In this document: piece after piece, positions 41,116 to 50,244 of the stretch
Layout of the letters: each line of letters opens with the position of its first letter
Numbering within the stretch: the first letter of the stretch is position 1
Assembly: GCA_028293545.1 (NCBI GenBank)
Contig: JAQGOP010000047.1
Coordinates: 1-64,000 of the forward strand
Source of the DNA: Verrucomicrobiota bacterium
GTDB taxonomy: Bacteria > Verrucomicrobiota > Verrucomicrobiia > Opitutales > Opitutaceae
Length of the DNA stretch: 64,000 nucleotides
Direction: 5' to 3'
Translations under genes and position numbers: made by a program
Notes under the pieces: model-generated
Told to the model about the DNA's origin: nothing
The model's database searches: none
What the model saw: the letters and a program-made list of their open reading frames with translations, nothing else

Positions 41116-43526
41116 TTTCTCCCGCCGGCAAACGTTTTCGCCTCCTCGCCAGCGTGGTCAGCATCCTCCTGCTCGTCGCCCTCGCGGCCGGGGGGTGGTT
41201 TTACTGGGCGATGCGCGGGAGCCTGCCGCAGCTCGACGGCAGCCTGGCCCTCGCCGGGCTCAGCGCGAAGGTGACGATCACGCGCGATCACCTCGGCGTG
41301 CCCACGGTCAGCGCCGGTTCGCGCCTCGACGTCGTCCGGGCCCTCGGTTTTCTCCACGCGCAGGATCGTTTTTTCCAAATGGACCTGCTGCGTCGACGCG
41401 GCGCGGGCGAGCTCGCGGCCCTGTTCGGCAAGGCCGCGCTCTCGCTCGACCAACGCACGCGCATGCATGGTTTCCGCAGCCTGGCCCAAAAAGTCGTCGC
41501 GCGCATGACGCCGGCGGAACGTACCCTCCTCGATGATTACACCGCGGGCGTGAATGCCGGGCTCACGGCGCTGCCGAAAAAACCGTTCGAGTACTTCGTG
41601 CTGCGCGCCGATCCGCTGCCGTGGAAGCCGGAAGACAGCATCCTGGTCATCTACGCGATGACGCTGGATCTCCAGGATTCGACCGGGTCCTACGAGCTTA
41701 CGCTCGCCACGCTGCGCGATCATCTGGGATTCGCGGGAGTTTCGTTCTTCGCGCCGCTCTCGCTGCCGGACGACGGTGCGCTCGACGGCAGCTCCGGCAC
41801 GCCCGCCGCGATTCCATCGGAAAAAATCCTGAACCTCCGCGCCCGGCCCCTCGCCACCGTGGATTCGGATTCGCGCTCCATCTCCGCAAAGGGCGATGCC
41901 CGGGATCCGGAGGTTTTTCCGGGCAGCAATAGCTTCGCCCTCTCCGGCGCCCACACCGCGACGGGCGCGGGCCTGCTCGCGAACGATCCCCACCTCGACC
42001 TCGGCGTGCCCAATATCTGGTATCGCGCCTCGCTGGAATGGACTACGCCCTCGGCCCTGCGCATGACGGGAGTTACCCTCCCCGGCCTGCCCACGGTTGT
42101 GATCGGAAGCAACGGGCACATCGCCTGGGGACTCACGGACGCCTATGCGGACACCGGCGACCTCGTCGCCGTGGAGGTCAACCAGGTCGATCGCAGCCTC
42201 TATCGAATCCCGGGCAACGAAGCGCTGATCCCGATCGAAAAACGCCGCGAGGTCATCGAGGTCAAAGGCAGCCCGGCGGTGACGTTGGAAATTCCGTGGA
42301 CCTACTGGGGCCCGGTCGTGGCGACGGGTTCCGACGGGCGCCCTTTGGTTTACCACTGGCTCGCGCATGAGGCCGCCGCCACGGATTTTTCGTTCATGGA
42401 ATTGCCGCAGGCCCAGAACGTGGCCGAAGCCGTGGCCGTCGCCCATCGCGCCGGCATGCCCGCGAACAATTTCCTGGTCACCGACACCACCGGCCAGGTC
42501 GCGTGGACGATCATCGGCCGCCTGCCGAAACGCGTCGGTTTCGATGGACGTCTCCCGACGTCCTGGAGTTATGGCGACCGGCGCTGGGATGGCATGCTGC
42601 CGCCCGACGAGGTCCCGTCGATCGTCGCGCCTGAAAGCGGGCGACTCTGGACCGCCAACAACCGCGTGGTCGGCGGCGCGGCGCTCGCCGCGATGGGCGA
42701 CGGAGGGTTCGCCTCCGCCCCGCGCGCGATCCAGATCCGCGACCGCCTGCTGCCGTTGGAAAAAGCGGTCCCGCGCGATCTTCAGGCGATCCAGCTCGAC
42801 GACCGCGCGCTGTTCCTTGCGCCGTGGCAGCAACGGTTGCTCGCCGTCCTGACGCCCGAAGCGGTGGCCGCGAAAAAATCCCGCGCCGAATTTCGCCGCC
42901 TGGTGGAAAAGTGGGAAGGCCGCGCCGGCCCGGAATCCGTGAGCTACCGCCTGGTGCGGGCTTTCCGGACTCGCACGGCCGAGCTCGCGTTCACCCCCAT
43001 CTTTGCCAGCTGCGCCGAGGCGATGCCGGATTTTGACTGGCATAAATTTCATTACGAAGCGCCGCTGCAAACCCTGCTGCGCGAAAAGCCCCTGCACCTG
43101 CTCGATCCGAAATACGCGAGCTGGGACGATCTCCAGCTCGCGGCCGCCGATGCCGTCATCGCCGACTTTGACCGTGAAAACATTCCCCTCGATCGTGCGA
43201 CGTGGGGGCGGCACAACACGGCCAAAATCTACCATCCGTTCGGTCGCCTTCTCCCCGGTTGGATCGCGGGCTGGCTGAACATGCCGTCGGACCAGCTCCC
43301 CGGCGACACCGACATGCCGCGCGTGCAGGCCCCGACGTTCGGCGCCAGTATGCGCATGGTGGTTTCGCCCGGTCACGAAGAGGAAGGATTGCTCCACATG
43401 TCGGGCGGGCAAAGCGGCCATCCGCTTTCTCCGTTCTATCGCGCAGGCCATGAAGCTTGGGTCAAGGGCGAGCCCCTCCCCTTCCTGCCGGGACCGCCGG
43501 AGCACACGCTGGTGCTCACGCCGTAG
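41112..43526 (+). CDS. Penicillin acylase family (S45) amidohydrolase
   Basis: 804 residues with an N-terminal anchor or signal (about 10-33). The pro-enzyme has an alpha chain ending before G271 and a beta chain starting at the Ntn nucleophile S272 (GSNSFALSG), where self-cleavage frees the N-terminal Ser. Conserved NDPHLDLGVPNIWYR and SNGHIAWGLT follow. Members hydrolyse penicillins, acyl-homoserine lactones or related amides; the real substrate is not told by sequence. Translationally coupled to gluconokinase (ATGA), an odd pairing. Confidence 0.93.
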   Translation: MISPAGKRFRLLASVVSILLLVALAAGGWFYWAMRGSLPQLDGSLALAGLSAKVTITRDHLGVPTVSAGSRLDVVRALGFLHAQDRFFQMDLLRRRGAGELAALFGKAALSLDQRTRMHGFRSLAQKVVARMTPAERTLLDDYTAGVNAGLTALPKKPFEYFVLRADPLPWKPEDSILVIYAMTLDLQDSTGSYELTLATLRDHLGFAGVSFFAPLSLPDDGALDGSSGTPAAIPSEKILNLRARPLATVDSDSRSISAKGDARDPEVFPGSNSFALSGAHTATGAGLLANDPHLDLGVPNIWYRASLEWTTPSALRMTGVTLPGLPTVVIGSNGHIAWGLTDAYADTGDLVAVEVNQVDRSLYRIPGNEALIPIEKRREVIEVKGSPAVTLEIPWTYWGPVVATGSDGRPLVYHWLAHEAAATDFSFMELPQAQNVAEAVAVAHRAGMPANNFLVTDTTGQVAWTIIGRLPKRVGFDGRLPTSWSYGDRRWDGMLPPDEVPSIVAPESGRLWTANNRVVGGAALAAMGDGGFASAPRAIQIRDRLLPLEKAVPRDLQAIQLDDRALFLAPWQQRLLAVLTPEAVAAKKSRAEFRRLVEKWEGRAGPESVSYRLVRAFRTRTAELAFTPIFASCAEAMPDFDWHKFHYEAPLQTLLREKPLHLLDPKYASWDDLQLAAADAVIADFDRENIPLDRATWGRHNTAKIYHPFGRLLPGWIAGWLNMPSDQLPGDTDMPRVQAPTFGASMRMVVSPGHEEEGLLHMSGGQSGHPLSPFYRAGHEAWVKGEPLPFLPGPPEHTLVLTP

Positions 43527-43539
43527 GCCGCGGGGTGAA

Positions 43540-43660
43540 ACGCGTTGCGCGGCTCGGCGGAGCCGAGGAGGAGCGGGTTGTCCCCAACGCGCTTGTTTGT
43601 TTCCGCCCACGTTCAAATGCGGACGGCGCCGCTCCCTTTCGACAGGCTCAGGGTGCACGA
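43540..43660. repeat. Dispersed repeat, copy 2, with hairpin and TCGACAGGCTCAGG motif
   Basis: A hairpin (CTCGGC, GGA, GCCGAG) at about 43553-43567 is followed by AGCGGGTTGTCCCCAACGCG at 43572-43591, the inverted form of the core at 56796-56817 (21 of 22 bases agree over the whole core). A TTTCGACAGGCTCAGGG motif near 43637 is another kind of short repeat common in bacterial genomes. The element lies between the acylase stop and the upp start. Confidence 0.8.
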
Positions 43661-43711
43661 CCACGCGTTCCACCTTTGCCAAGGCCCGCACATCCGGTTC
43701 AGCCTGCGGGC

Positions 43712-44329
43712 ATGCTCCACGTTCTCGATCATCCGCTCGCGGCGCACGTCATCACCCACCTCCGCGACAAGACCACCAAACCCGCCACGTTTCGCACGCT
43801 CTGCTACCAGATCAGCCTCCTGCTCGCAGTGGAAGCGACACGCACCTTGCCCACTGAGGAAAAAGCGATCGAGACGCCGCTGGAGCCAATGAACAGCCGC
43901 GTGCTCACGCATCAGCCCCTCGTCGTCGTGCCGATCCTGCGCGCGGGACTCGGCATGGTGCAGCCGTTCCTGGATATTTTCCCCGACGTCAGCGTCGGTT
44001 ATATCGGGCTCGAGCGCGACCACACCACGGCCATCGCGCGCAGCTATTACTGCAAGCTGCCCGTCGTCAAAGGACGGCGCGTGCTGCTCGTCGATCCCAT
44101 GCTCGCGACGGGTGGGTCCGCGGTGAAGGCCATCGATGTCGTGCGCGAAGCCGGCGCGTCCGACGTTACGCTCGTGAGCATCGTGAGTTCGCCCGAAGGC
44201 GTCGCCGAAGTTGAGCGATACCATCCCAACGTCGTGATCTTCACCGCCGCGCTCGATCGGGAATTGAATGCCAAGAAATACATCCTCCCGGGCCTCGGCG
44301 ATTTCGGCGACCGGCTCTACGGCACCTGA
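43712..44329 (+). CDS. upp: Uracil phosphoribosyltransferase
   Basis: 205 residues, standard length. PRPP-binding loop VLLVDPMLATGGSA (124-137), ILRAGLGM and the C-terminal uracil-binding YILPGLGDFGDRLYGT are complete. Converts uracil and PRPP to UMP in pyrimidine salvage. The leader contains a repeat element, so promoter position is uncertain. Two bases separate it from the next gene. Confidence 0.96.
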   Translation: MLHVLDHPLAAHVITHLRDKTTKPATFRTLCYQISLLLAVEATRTLPTEEKAIETPLEPMNSRVLTHQPLVVVPILRAGLGMVQPFLDIFPDVSVGYIGLERDHTTAIARSYYCKLPVVKGRRVLLVDPMLATGGSAVKAIDVVREAGASDVTLVSIVSSPEGVAEVERYHPNVVIFTAALDRELNAKKYILPGLGDFGDRLYGT

Positions 44330-44331
44330 CA

Positions 44332-44889
44332 ATGAGCCTGCCCGCCCAACTCGGCCTCGTCTATTTCGTCTCCGAAATCGTGCTGCGTTTTTCGCGCCGT
44401 TCCAGTGGGAACGCCCAGAAATCCGACGGTGGCTCGCTGCTCCTGCTATGGCTCACCATCGGCGCCGGGGTTGGTCTCGGCATCACGTTGACTCATCTCG
44501 CGCCGTCCGGCCGGTTTTTTCCGTCGCAGTATTTTCGCACGCTTGCGGTCCTCGTTTTCGCGGCCGCGCTCGGCCTGCGCTGGTGGTCGATTCTCTCGCT
44601 GGGGAAATTCTTCACCGTCGACGTCGCGATCGCCCACGATCACCAGCTCGTGATCCGCGGCCCTTACCGATGGATGCGTCATCCTTCCTACACCGGCATG
44701 ATGGTCGCATTCCTCGCGCTCGGGCTGACCTTGGAAAATTGGATTTCGCTGCTGGCGCTGTTGGTACCGATTGCGCTCGCACTGGCCTACCGGATCAAAA
44801 TCGAAGAGCGGGCATTGCTCAGTGCCTTCGGCGATGAGTATCGCCGCTACGCTTCGACGACGAAGCGCTTGATTCCCGGAGTCCTGTAA
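44332..44889 (+). CDS. Isoprenylcysteine carboxyl methyltransferase-like membrane protein
   Basis: 185 residues with four to five membrane helices. The C-terminal half has the ICMT/PEMT pattern: LVIRGPYRWMRHPSYTGMM and EERALLSAFGDEYRRYASTTKRL. These enzymes methylate lipids or small molecules at the membrane with SAM; the substrate here is not known. Two bases after upp, probably cotranscribed. Confidence 0.88.
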   Translation: MSLPAQLGLVYFVSEIVLRFSRRSSGNAQKSDGGSLLLLWLTIGAGVGLGITLTHLAPSGRFFPSQYFRTLAVLVFAAALGLRWWSILSLGKFFTVDVAIAHDHQLVIRGPYRWMRHPSYTGMMVAFLALGLTLENWISLLALLVPIALALAYRIKIEERALLSAFGDEYRRYASTTKRLIPGVL

Positions 44890-44934
44890 CTTTCGGAAAC
44901 GTCGCGCGGAAGCCGGCCGGACACTGTCGCTCCG

Positions 44935-47874
44935 TCATGCCAGCGCGTCGAAGAGGATTTCCGCCGGATGCAGAGCGCGGCGACCGGTGGCATCCTTGAT
45001 CTGGTGGCGACAGCTGGTGCCCGGCGCGGCGATCAAGGTTTCCGCCGGCGTCGCGCGCACGGCCGGGAAAAGCACGAGCTCCCCGATTTGCTGCGACAGC
45101 GCGAAATGCTCCGCCTCGTAACCGAACGACCCGGCCATCCCGCAGCATCCGCTCGGGATCAATTGCACGGCGTACTTCGCCGGCAGCTCCAGCGCCTTCA
45201 CCGTCGGCGTCAACGACGACAGCGCTTTCTGGTGACAATGCCCATGCAGCTTGATTCGCCTCGGCTCGGTCGTGAACGACTCCCGCCGAATTCGCCCCGC
45301 ATCGCGTTCGCGTGCGATGAACTCGTCGAAGAGCAGGGCGTTTTTCGCCAGCGCGCGCGCGGGTTCGATCAAATGATCGGGCACCAGGTCCGGCACCTCG
45401 TCGCGAAATCCCAGGATCGCCGAGGGCTCCAGGCCGATCAGCGGAACCTCCGCCGTCACCACGCCTTGGAGGAGTTCGACATTCCGGATCGCGAGGCGCT
45501 GCGCCTCGCGCAGCAGGCCCTTCGAAATCTGCGCCCGGCCGCTATCGACGTGCGCCGGAATCACCACTTCGTAACCGAGGCGGTTCAACAGCTGCACCGC
45601 CTTGATGCCGACATCGGTGTCGTGATAGTTCGTGAACTCGTCGCAGAACAGAAACACGCGGCCGTGGGGGAAACTGTTCCCCGCATTCGCATTCCTCGCA
45701 TGCCATTTCCGCAGCGTGGTCTTGTGCAGTTTGGGGATGCTGCGATCGGCCGCGAATCCGGAGAAGTGTTTCAGCAGGCGCGAGGTGACACCGTTGCCGA
45801 CAACCCAGTTGTGCACCGACGGCGCGATCGAAGCCAAGGCCATCGATTTCGAGAATCCCGCGATCAACCGCGACCGCAGCGGCACGCCCTTCGTGTCGTA
45901 GTAGTGCTGCTGCCATTCCGCTTTGAGCCGCGCGATGTCGACGTTGGACGGACACTCGGATTTGCAGCCTTTGCACGACAAACAGAGGTCCATCACCTCC
46001 GCGACCTCCTCGCTCTCGAACGGCCGCGAAGAATCCTTCGGGTGCGTCAACATATGCCGAAGCATGTTGGCGCGCGCGCGCGTGGTGTCCTTCTCGTTGC
46101 GCGTCGCCATGTAGCTCGGGCACATCGTGCCGCCGGTCAGCTGGGTTTTTCGGCAATCGCCGGATCCGTTGCATTTTTCCGCCGCGCGCAAAACGCCCTG
46201 CGTCGCGCTGAAATTGAAAATCGTGGCGTACTCCGGGTTGGGTTCACCCGGGCTGTGGCGCAGCGAGGTGTCCATCGGCGGCGTGTCGATGATCTTGCCG
46301 GGGTTGAGAAGGCCCGCGGGGTCGAACGTCTCCTTCACGCGCCGCATCATCGCGTAGCATTCGTCGCCCACCATGAAGCGGATGAATTCGCCGCGCAGCC
46401 GTCCATCGCCGTGCTCACCGCTGAGCGAGCCGCGATATTTTTTCACCAGCGCCGCCACGTCGGTCGCGATGTCGCGAAACATCTTCAGGCCCTCGGGAGT
46501 CTTCAGGTTGAACAGCGGGCGGGTGTGGAGTTCGCCGGATCCAGCGTGGGCGTAGTAAACACAGTTGATGCCGTACTTGCCGCGCATCAGGGCATCGAAC
46601 TCCCCGATGTACGCAGGCAGGTCCTCCACCGCCACCGCGGTGTCCTCGACGACTTCACGCGGTTTTGCGTCGCCGATGACGTTGGAAAGCAGCCCCTGCC
46701 CCGCCCGCCTCAGGTCCCAGACCCTGTTGCCATCCTCGCCCCACAGGATCGGAAACGCGTAGCCCAACCCCGCCGCGCGCAGCTCCGCCTCCAGCTCGCG
46801 CAGTTCCGCCTCGATTTCCTCGCGGCGCTCGCGCCGGACTTCGATGACGAGGATTGCGCCCGGGTCGCCTTGGACGAAGAACCGATTCTTCGCCTGCTCC
46901 AGGTTCTGCTTTGTGCAATCGAGGATGTTCCGATCGATCAGCTCAACGGCGCTGGGACGGTGACGCAGCGCAATGAGCGTCGCATGCAGCGATTCCTGGA
47001 CCGACGTGAAATGCGCGCAGAGCAATGCGCCCGGCGGCGGCACGATCTCGCAGTTCAGCTCAAACTCCAGGCCGAGGAACAGCGTGCCTTCCGACCCGGC
47101 GAGCAATCGGCAGAGGTTGAACGGCTTCGCGGAATTCGGATCGAAGACCGCGCAGTCCATCAGCTGGTCGAGCGCGTAACCGGTATTGCGCCGCGTGACC
47201 GTCGGTTTGGGATAGTGTTCGCGGATCAGCTCGCGGTTCTTCGAATTGGAAAGGAGGTCGCGGACCGAACGATAGATCCGATTTTCCAGCGTGTCGGGAC
47301 CCGCGCACTTCGCCTCGAATTCCTCCTTGGAGAGGGCGCGAAACGTCACTTCCGATCCGTCGCTCAACAATCCCCGCGCCGAAATCAGGTGCTCCCGCGT
47401 CGAGCCATAGATCACGGAATTGGAGCCGCAGGAATTGTTGCCGACCATCCCACCCATCATCGCGCGATTCGCGGTCGAGGTTTCCGGCCCAAACAGCAGG
47501 TCGTGCGGTTTCAGGGCCAGGTTCAATTCGTTGCGCACTACGCCCGGCTGGACGCGCACGCGTCGTTTCGCCGCGTCGATTTCAACGATGCGATTCAGGA
47601 ACCGCCCCAGGTCTATGACCATGCCCGAACCCACCACTTGCCCAGCCAGCGAGGTGCCGGCGGTGCGAGGGATGATCCCGAGCTTATGCCGCTGTGCGAA
47701 CGCGAGCAGTTTCAGGACATCTGCCTCGGTGCGGGGCAGCGCGACTGCGGCGGGCAACTCCTGGTATTCGGAGGCGTCGGTGGCGTACAGGAGCCGCAAG
47801 ACCCGTCCGGTATGCAGCTCGCCATCGAGCGTGGATGAGAGGGTGGCAAAATCGGCTGGAGAGGGCGCGGACAT
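44935..47874 (-). CDS. FAD-linked oxidase fused to Fe-S reductase (D-lactate dehydrogenase-like)
   Basis: 979 residues. FAD_binding_4 domain (about 30-210, with GLGIIP-like IIPRTAGTSLAGQVVG and GNNSCGSNSVIYG), FAD-oxidase C domain (about 230-520), two 4Fe-4S sites (one partly irregular CNGSGDCRKTQ...CP, then CLSCKGCKSECP), and a CCG-type domain near the end (HGHCHQKALS and GCCGMAGSFGYE). This three-part fusion is typical of the large YdiJ/Dld-II type enzymes, oxidising D-lactate or other 2-hydroxy acids and feeding electrons to the membrane. The substrate is inferred. Confidence 0.92.
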   Translation of the reverse strand: MSAPSPADFATLSSTLDGELHTGRVLRLLYATDASEYQELPAAVALPRTEADVLKLLAFAQRHKLGIIPRTAGTSLAGQVVGSGMVIDLGRFLNRIVEIDAAKRRVRVQPGVVRNELNLALKPHDLLFGPETSTANRAMMGGMVGNNSCGSNSVIYGSTREHLISARGLLSDGSEVTFRALSKEEFEAKCAGPDTLENRIYRSVRDLLSNSKNRELIREHYPKPTVTRRNTGYALDQLMDCAVFDPNSAKPFNLCRLLAGSEGTLFLGLEFELNCEIVPPPGALLCAHFTSVQESLHATLIALRHRPSAVELIDRNILDCTKQNLEQAKNRFFVQGDPGAILVIEVRRERREEIEAELRELEAELRAAGLGYAFPILWGEDGNRVWDLRRAGQGLLSNVIGDAKPREVVEDTAVAVEDLPAYIGEFDALMRGKYGINCVYYAHAGSGELHTRPLFNLKTPEGLKMFRDIATDVAALVKKYRGSLSGEHGDGRLRGEFIRFMVGDECYAMMRRVKETFDPAGLLNPGKIIDTPPMDTSLRHSPGEPNPEYATIFNFSATQGVLRAAEKCNGSGDCRKTQLTGGTMCPSYMATRNEKDTTRARANMLRHMLTHPKDSSRPFESEEVAEVMDLCLSCKGCKSECPSNVDIARLKAEWQQHYYDTKGVPLRSRLIAGFSKSMALASIAPSVHNWVVGNGVTSRLLKHFSGFAADRSIPKLHKTTLRKWHARNANAGNSFPHGRVFLFCDEFTNYHDTDVGIKAVQLLNRLGYEVVIPAHVDSGRAQISKGLLREAQRLAIRNVELLQGVVTAEVPLIGLEPSAILGFRDEVPDLVPDHLIEPARALAKNALLFDEFIARERDAGRIRRESFTTEPRRIKLHGHCHQKALSSLTPTVKALELPAKYAVQLIPSGCCGMAGSFGYEAEHFALSQQIGELVLFPAVRATPAETLIAAPGTSCRHQIKDATGRRALHPAEILFDALA

Positions 47875-47997
47875 CGAATCGTGACCCTAAAAGTCCTCGG
47901 CGCGCCGTGGCGAGCCTCGCGCACTGGTCAATCCATCAGTCCAACCATCCCCCCGCCGTCTGCACCGGCCCGGACCGGCGACGCGCCGCTCCACCAT

Positions 47998-48029
47998 AAA
48001 AAACGGCCTCATGCAGGACATGAGGCCGT
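47998..48029 (-). terminator. Intrinsic terminator of the DUF481 gene
   Basis: On the minus strand CGGCCTCATG pairs with CATGAGGCCG (arms 48004-48013 and 48019-48028) around five bases, followed by a T run. It lies 31 bases after the stop codon. Confidence 0.9.
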
Positions 48030-48059
48030 GAATCGAAGATCGATTCGGCAAAACGCGGA

Positions 48060-49121
48060 TTACTTCCAGTTCAGGACAAGCTTGGTAAAGTAGCTCGTAT
48101 CGAGGCGTTCGACGCCGGGTCCCGGCTTGCTGTTGTAGTCGTTGGACACACCGAGGCGGAGTTTCCATGACGGATCGGCCAGCGGGATTTCGTAAAACGA
48201 CTCGTGCGTGAAGTGGAAATTGCTGAAGTCCTCGAAGGAAGGGTCGTAGGCGAGGCGATTGACGACCTTCGACCGGCCAAACTCCCACTCGTGGTTTACG
48301 CCCAAATCCAGGCCCATGCTCTTCAAATCCTCATGCACGGGGTTGCCGTACCCTTCGTAGCGGAACGAAAGACCCGCGCGGCCCGTCAGCGTGTGCTTCG
48401 GCTCCTTGATGAAATCATAACCGAAGCCGGCGGCGGTGGTGTTGTAGAGGTCGATGTCCTTGATCCGGTCAAACCCGCCTTCGTCGCGCGCATACCATGA
48501 AATCTTGCCCGAGAAATTGTCCTGGTAATCGATGCCCGCCTTGAACTGGTCGGACGACTTCACACCGTCGCTGACCTGGCGGTTGTACGCCGTGTAAAGC
48601 TGCAGCGTGTCCTTCGGCGTTTTCAGCGTCGCCCGGAAACCTGCGGCGGTGCCGAGCTGCTCGGAATTGCCGCTCTTGCCCGTGACGTCGACGGTCGCCT
48701 CATAAGCCCAGTGGCGCTCCATGTCGGCCATGGCTTTTTTCATGGCGGTGATCTTCGGATCCTCGCCGCCCGGGGCCCAGGAAGCGGCGACCTTGTCCAC
48801 CTTGGTGGAGAGTTCGCCATCGGCGCCGGCGATCTTCAGCGCGCCGGCCTCCGACGACACCGTGCCCTCGAGCGTGGTGCCGGTGGCCAGCCGCACCACC
48901 ACGGGAGCTTCGGTCGTAATCCCCGTCACCTCGGACTGCTTGATTGTCAGGTCGCCGGCGTAGTCGGTCGTGACGTAGACTTTGCCGTCATCGATCTTGG
49001 TGACCTTGCCCACGATGCGGGCGCCATTCTTGGTTTCGACGACGTCAGCCGAAGCCAGCGCCGTAAAAAATGCGGCACACGTGAAAACGAGTGCAGTGCG
49101 GAGATGTTGGTGGAGATGCAT
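48060..49121 (-). CDS. DUF481 outer-membrane-type protein
   Basis: 353 residues with a signal peptide (MHLHQHLRTALVFTCAAFFT). The N-terminal region (25-110) holds two copies of a short beta unit (VVETKNGARIVGKV and VVVRLATGTTLEGTV), then a DUF481 region (about 140-353) of amphipathic strands, ending in a short terminal strand (FTKLVLNWK) with a hydrophobic/aromatic pattern typical of outer-membrane beta barrels. Called 'salt-induced outer membrane protein' in other bacteria. Function unknown. The terminal residue is Lys, not the common Phe. Confidence 0.85.
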   Translation of the reverse strand: MHLHQHLRTALVFTCAAFFTALASADVVETKNGARIVGKVTKIDDGKVYVTTDYAGDLTIKQSEVTGITTEAPVVVRLATGTTLEGTVSSEAGALKIAGADGELSTKVDKVAASWAPGGEDPKITAMKKAMADMERHWAYEATVDVTGKSGNSEQLGTAAGFRATLKTPKDTLQLYTAYNRQVSDGVKSSDQFKAGIDYQDNFSGKISWYARDEGGFDRIKDIDLYNTTAAGFGYDFIKEPKHTLTGRAGLSFRYEGYGNPVHEDLKSMGLDLGVNHEWEFGRSKVVNRLAYDPSFEDFSNFHFTHESFYEIPLADPSWKLRLGVSNDYNSKPGPGVERLDTSYFTKLVLNWK

Positions 49122-49147
49122 GGCAGTTTAAAAAAAAGGGCGGCGAA

Positions 49148-49172
49148 ACAACCCCAAAGGCTCAGGGGTTGT
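49148..49172. repeat. Small hairpin in the DUF481 leader
   Basis: ACAACCCC (49148-49155) pairs with GGGGTTGT (49165-49172) around nine bases. It lies in the untranslated leader of the DUF481 gene, 27 bases before its start codon, and could modify expression or be part of a repeat. Confidence 0.5.
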
Positions 49173-49204
49173 CAATGTATCCGGCGGGGATCCCCAAACG
49201 AGGA

Positions 49205-49275
49205 CTCCGGAACAAGTAGTCGCAGCTAAGAGGTTCGAACCTCGGTTAGGTTCCGCTTGCCGGAGCACTTTTTTT
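49205..49275 (+). other. Palindromic element ending in a T run; possible attenuator or small RNA end
   Basis: CTCCGG at 49205-49210 and CCGGAG at 49260-49265 bracket an imperfect inverted repeat whose centre, GAGGTTCGAACCTC (49230-49243), is a perfect palindrome. Seven T follow at 49269-49275 on the plus strand, 25 bases before the start codon of the methyltransferase gene. The arrangement looks like an intrinsic terminator in a leader, or the 3' end of a small RNA. Confidence 0.5.
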
Positions 49276-49300
49276 ACGCGTCCTTCTTCGCACCACCCGC

Positions 49301-50212
49301 ATGCCCGCTCCCGCCCACCGTCCCGCCCTCATCGTTGCCGACCGCTGGCGCGACTACCAGCTGCTCGACTGCGGCGATGGCATGAAACAGGAGCGCTGGG
49401 GACCCTACACGCTGGTGCGCCCGGATCCGCAGGTAATCTGGCCCCGCCATGGCGCCTCGCCCAGCAATGCGCCGGGAAAATGGGATACCTGGGACGGATT
49501 TTACCACCGCAGCGAACAGGGCGGCGGCAAGTGGGAGTTTCGCCGCGAGCTTCCCGACCACTGGAAAATCAGCTACGGCGCGCTGACCTTCAAGATTCAC
49601 CCGACGTCGTTCAAGCACACCGGCCTTTTTCCCGAGCAGGCCGTGAACTGGGATTGGTTCAGCGCGAAGATCAAGGCCGCCAAAGCGGAAGGCCGCGAAG
49701 TGTCCGTGCTCAATCTTTTCGGCTACACCGGCGCCGCAACTGTCGCCGCCGCGGCGGCGGGGGCGAGTGTCTGCCATGTCGACGCCGCCGAAGGCATGGT
49801 GAAATGGTGCCGCGAAAATGCCGCGCTCAGCGGACTCTCGGCCGCGCCGATCCGGTACATCGCCGACGACTGCCTGAAATTCGCGCGCCGTGAAATCAAA
49901 CGCGGGCGGAAATACGACGCGATCATCATGGATCCGCCGACGTATGGGCGCGGCAGCACCGGCGAGATGTGGCGGCTCGAGGATCACCTGTGGGAATTGC
50001 TGACCGAGTGCCGCGCGCTCCTGACCGAGCAGCCGCTGTTTTTCCTGATCAACGCCTACACCGCGCGGTTGTCGCCAACCGTCGTGGCCAACCTCCTGTC
50101 CGAATTGATGGACGGCCGTGGTGGGACGATCACCGCCGGCGAAGTCGGCCTCCCCGTGCAGCACGACGGGAAAGTACTGCCGTGCGGGATCTACGGTCGC
50201 TGGGAGGTTTAG
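49301..50212 (+). CDS. RlmI-like class I SAM-dependent methyltransferase
   Basis: 303 residues. Rossmann motif VLNLFGYTGAATVAAAAAGA with the acidic HVDAAEGMVKW after it, and DPPTYGRGSTGEMWRLED in the position of the catalytic DPPxxxR loop of the RlmI/RlmK family of 23S rRNA cytosine methyltransferases. The N-terminal region lacks a full PUA domain, as in single-domain members. Target base is inferred, not proven. Confidence 0.87.
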   Translation: MPAPAHRPALIVADRWRDYQLLDCGDGMKQERWGPYTLVRPDPQVIWPRHGASPSNAPGKWDTWDGFYHRSEQGGGKWEFRRELPDHWKISYGALTFKIHPTSFKHTGLFPEQAVNWDWFSAKIKAAKAEGREVSVLNLFGYTGAATVAAAAAGASVCHVDAAEGMVKWCRENAALSGLSAAPIRYIADDCLKFARREIKRGRKYDAIIMDPPTYGRGSTGEMWRLEDHLWELLTECRALLTEQPLFFLINAYTARLSPTVVANLLSELMDGRGGTITAGEVGLPVQHDGKVLPCGIYGRWEV

Positions 50213-50244
50213 GTTGAAAGGCCCTTGGCCGTCGGCGACCGGCC

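Noticed and set aside
40929..43691. Open frame of 920 codons on the minus strand opposite the penicillin acylase
   Set aside because: No recognisable protein features; the acylase is complete with catalytic Ser and conserved motifs.
44968..47838. Open frame of 956 codons opposite the FAD/Fe-S oxidoreductase
   Set aside because: Shadow frame of a well-supported gene, with typical Arg/Gln-rich antisense composition.
49230..49243. GAGGTTCGAACCTC resembling a tRNA T-arm
   Set aside because: It is a perfect palindrome without a seven-base T-loop on a five-base-pair stem, and no anticodon or D-arm could be placed on either strand.
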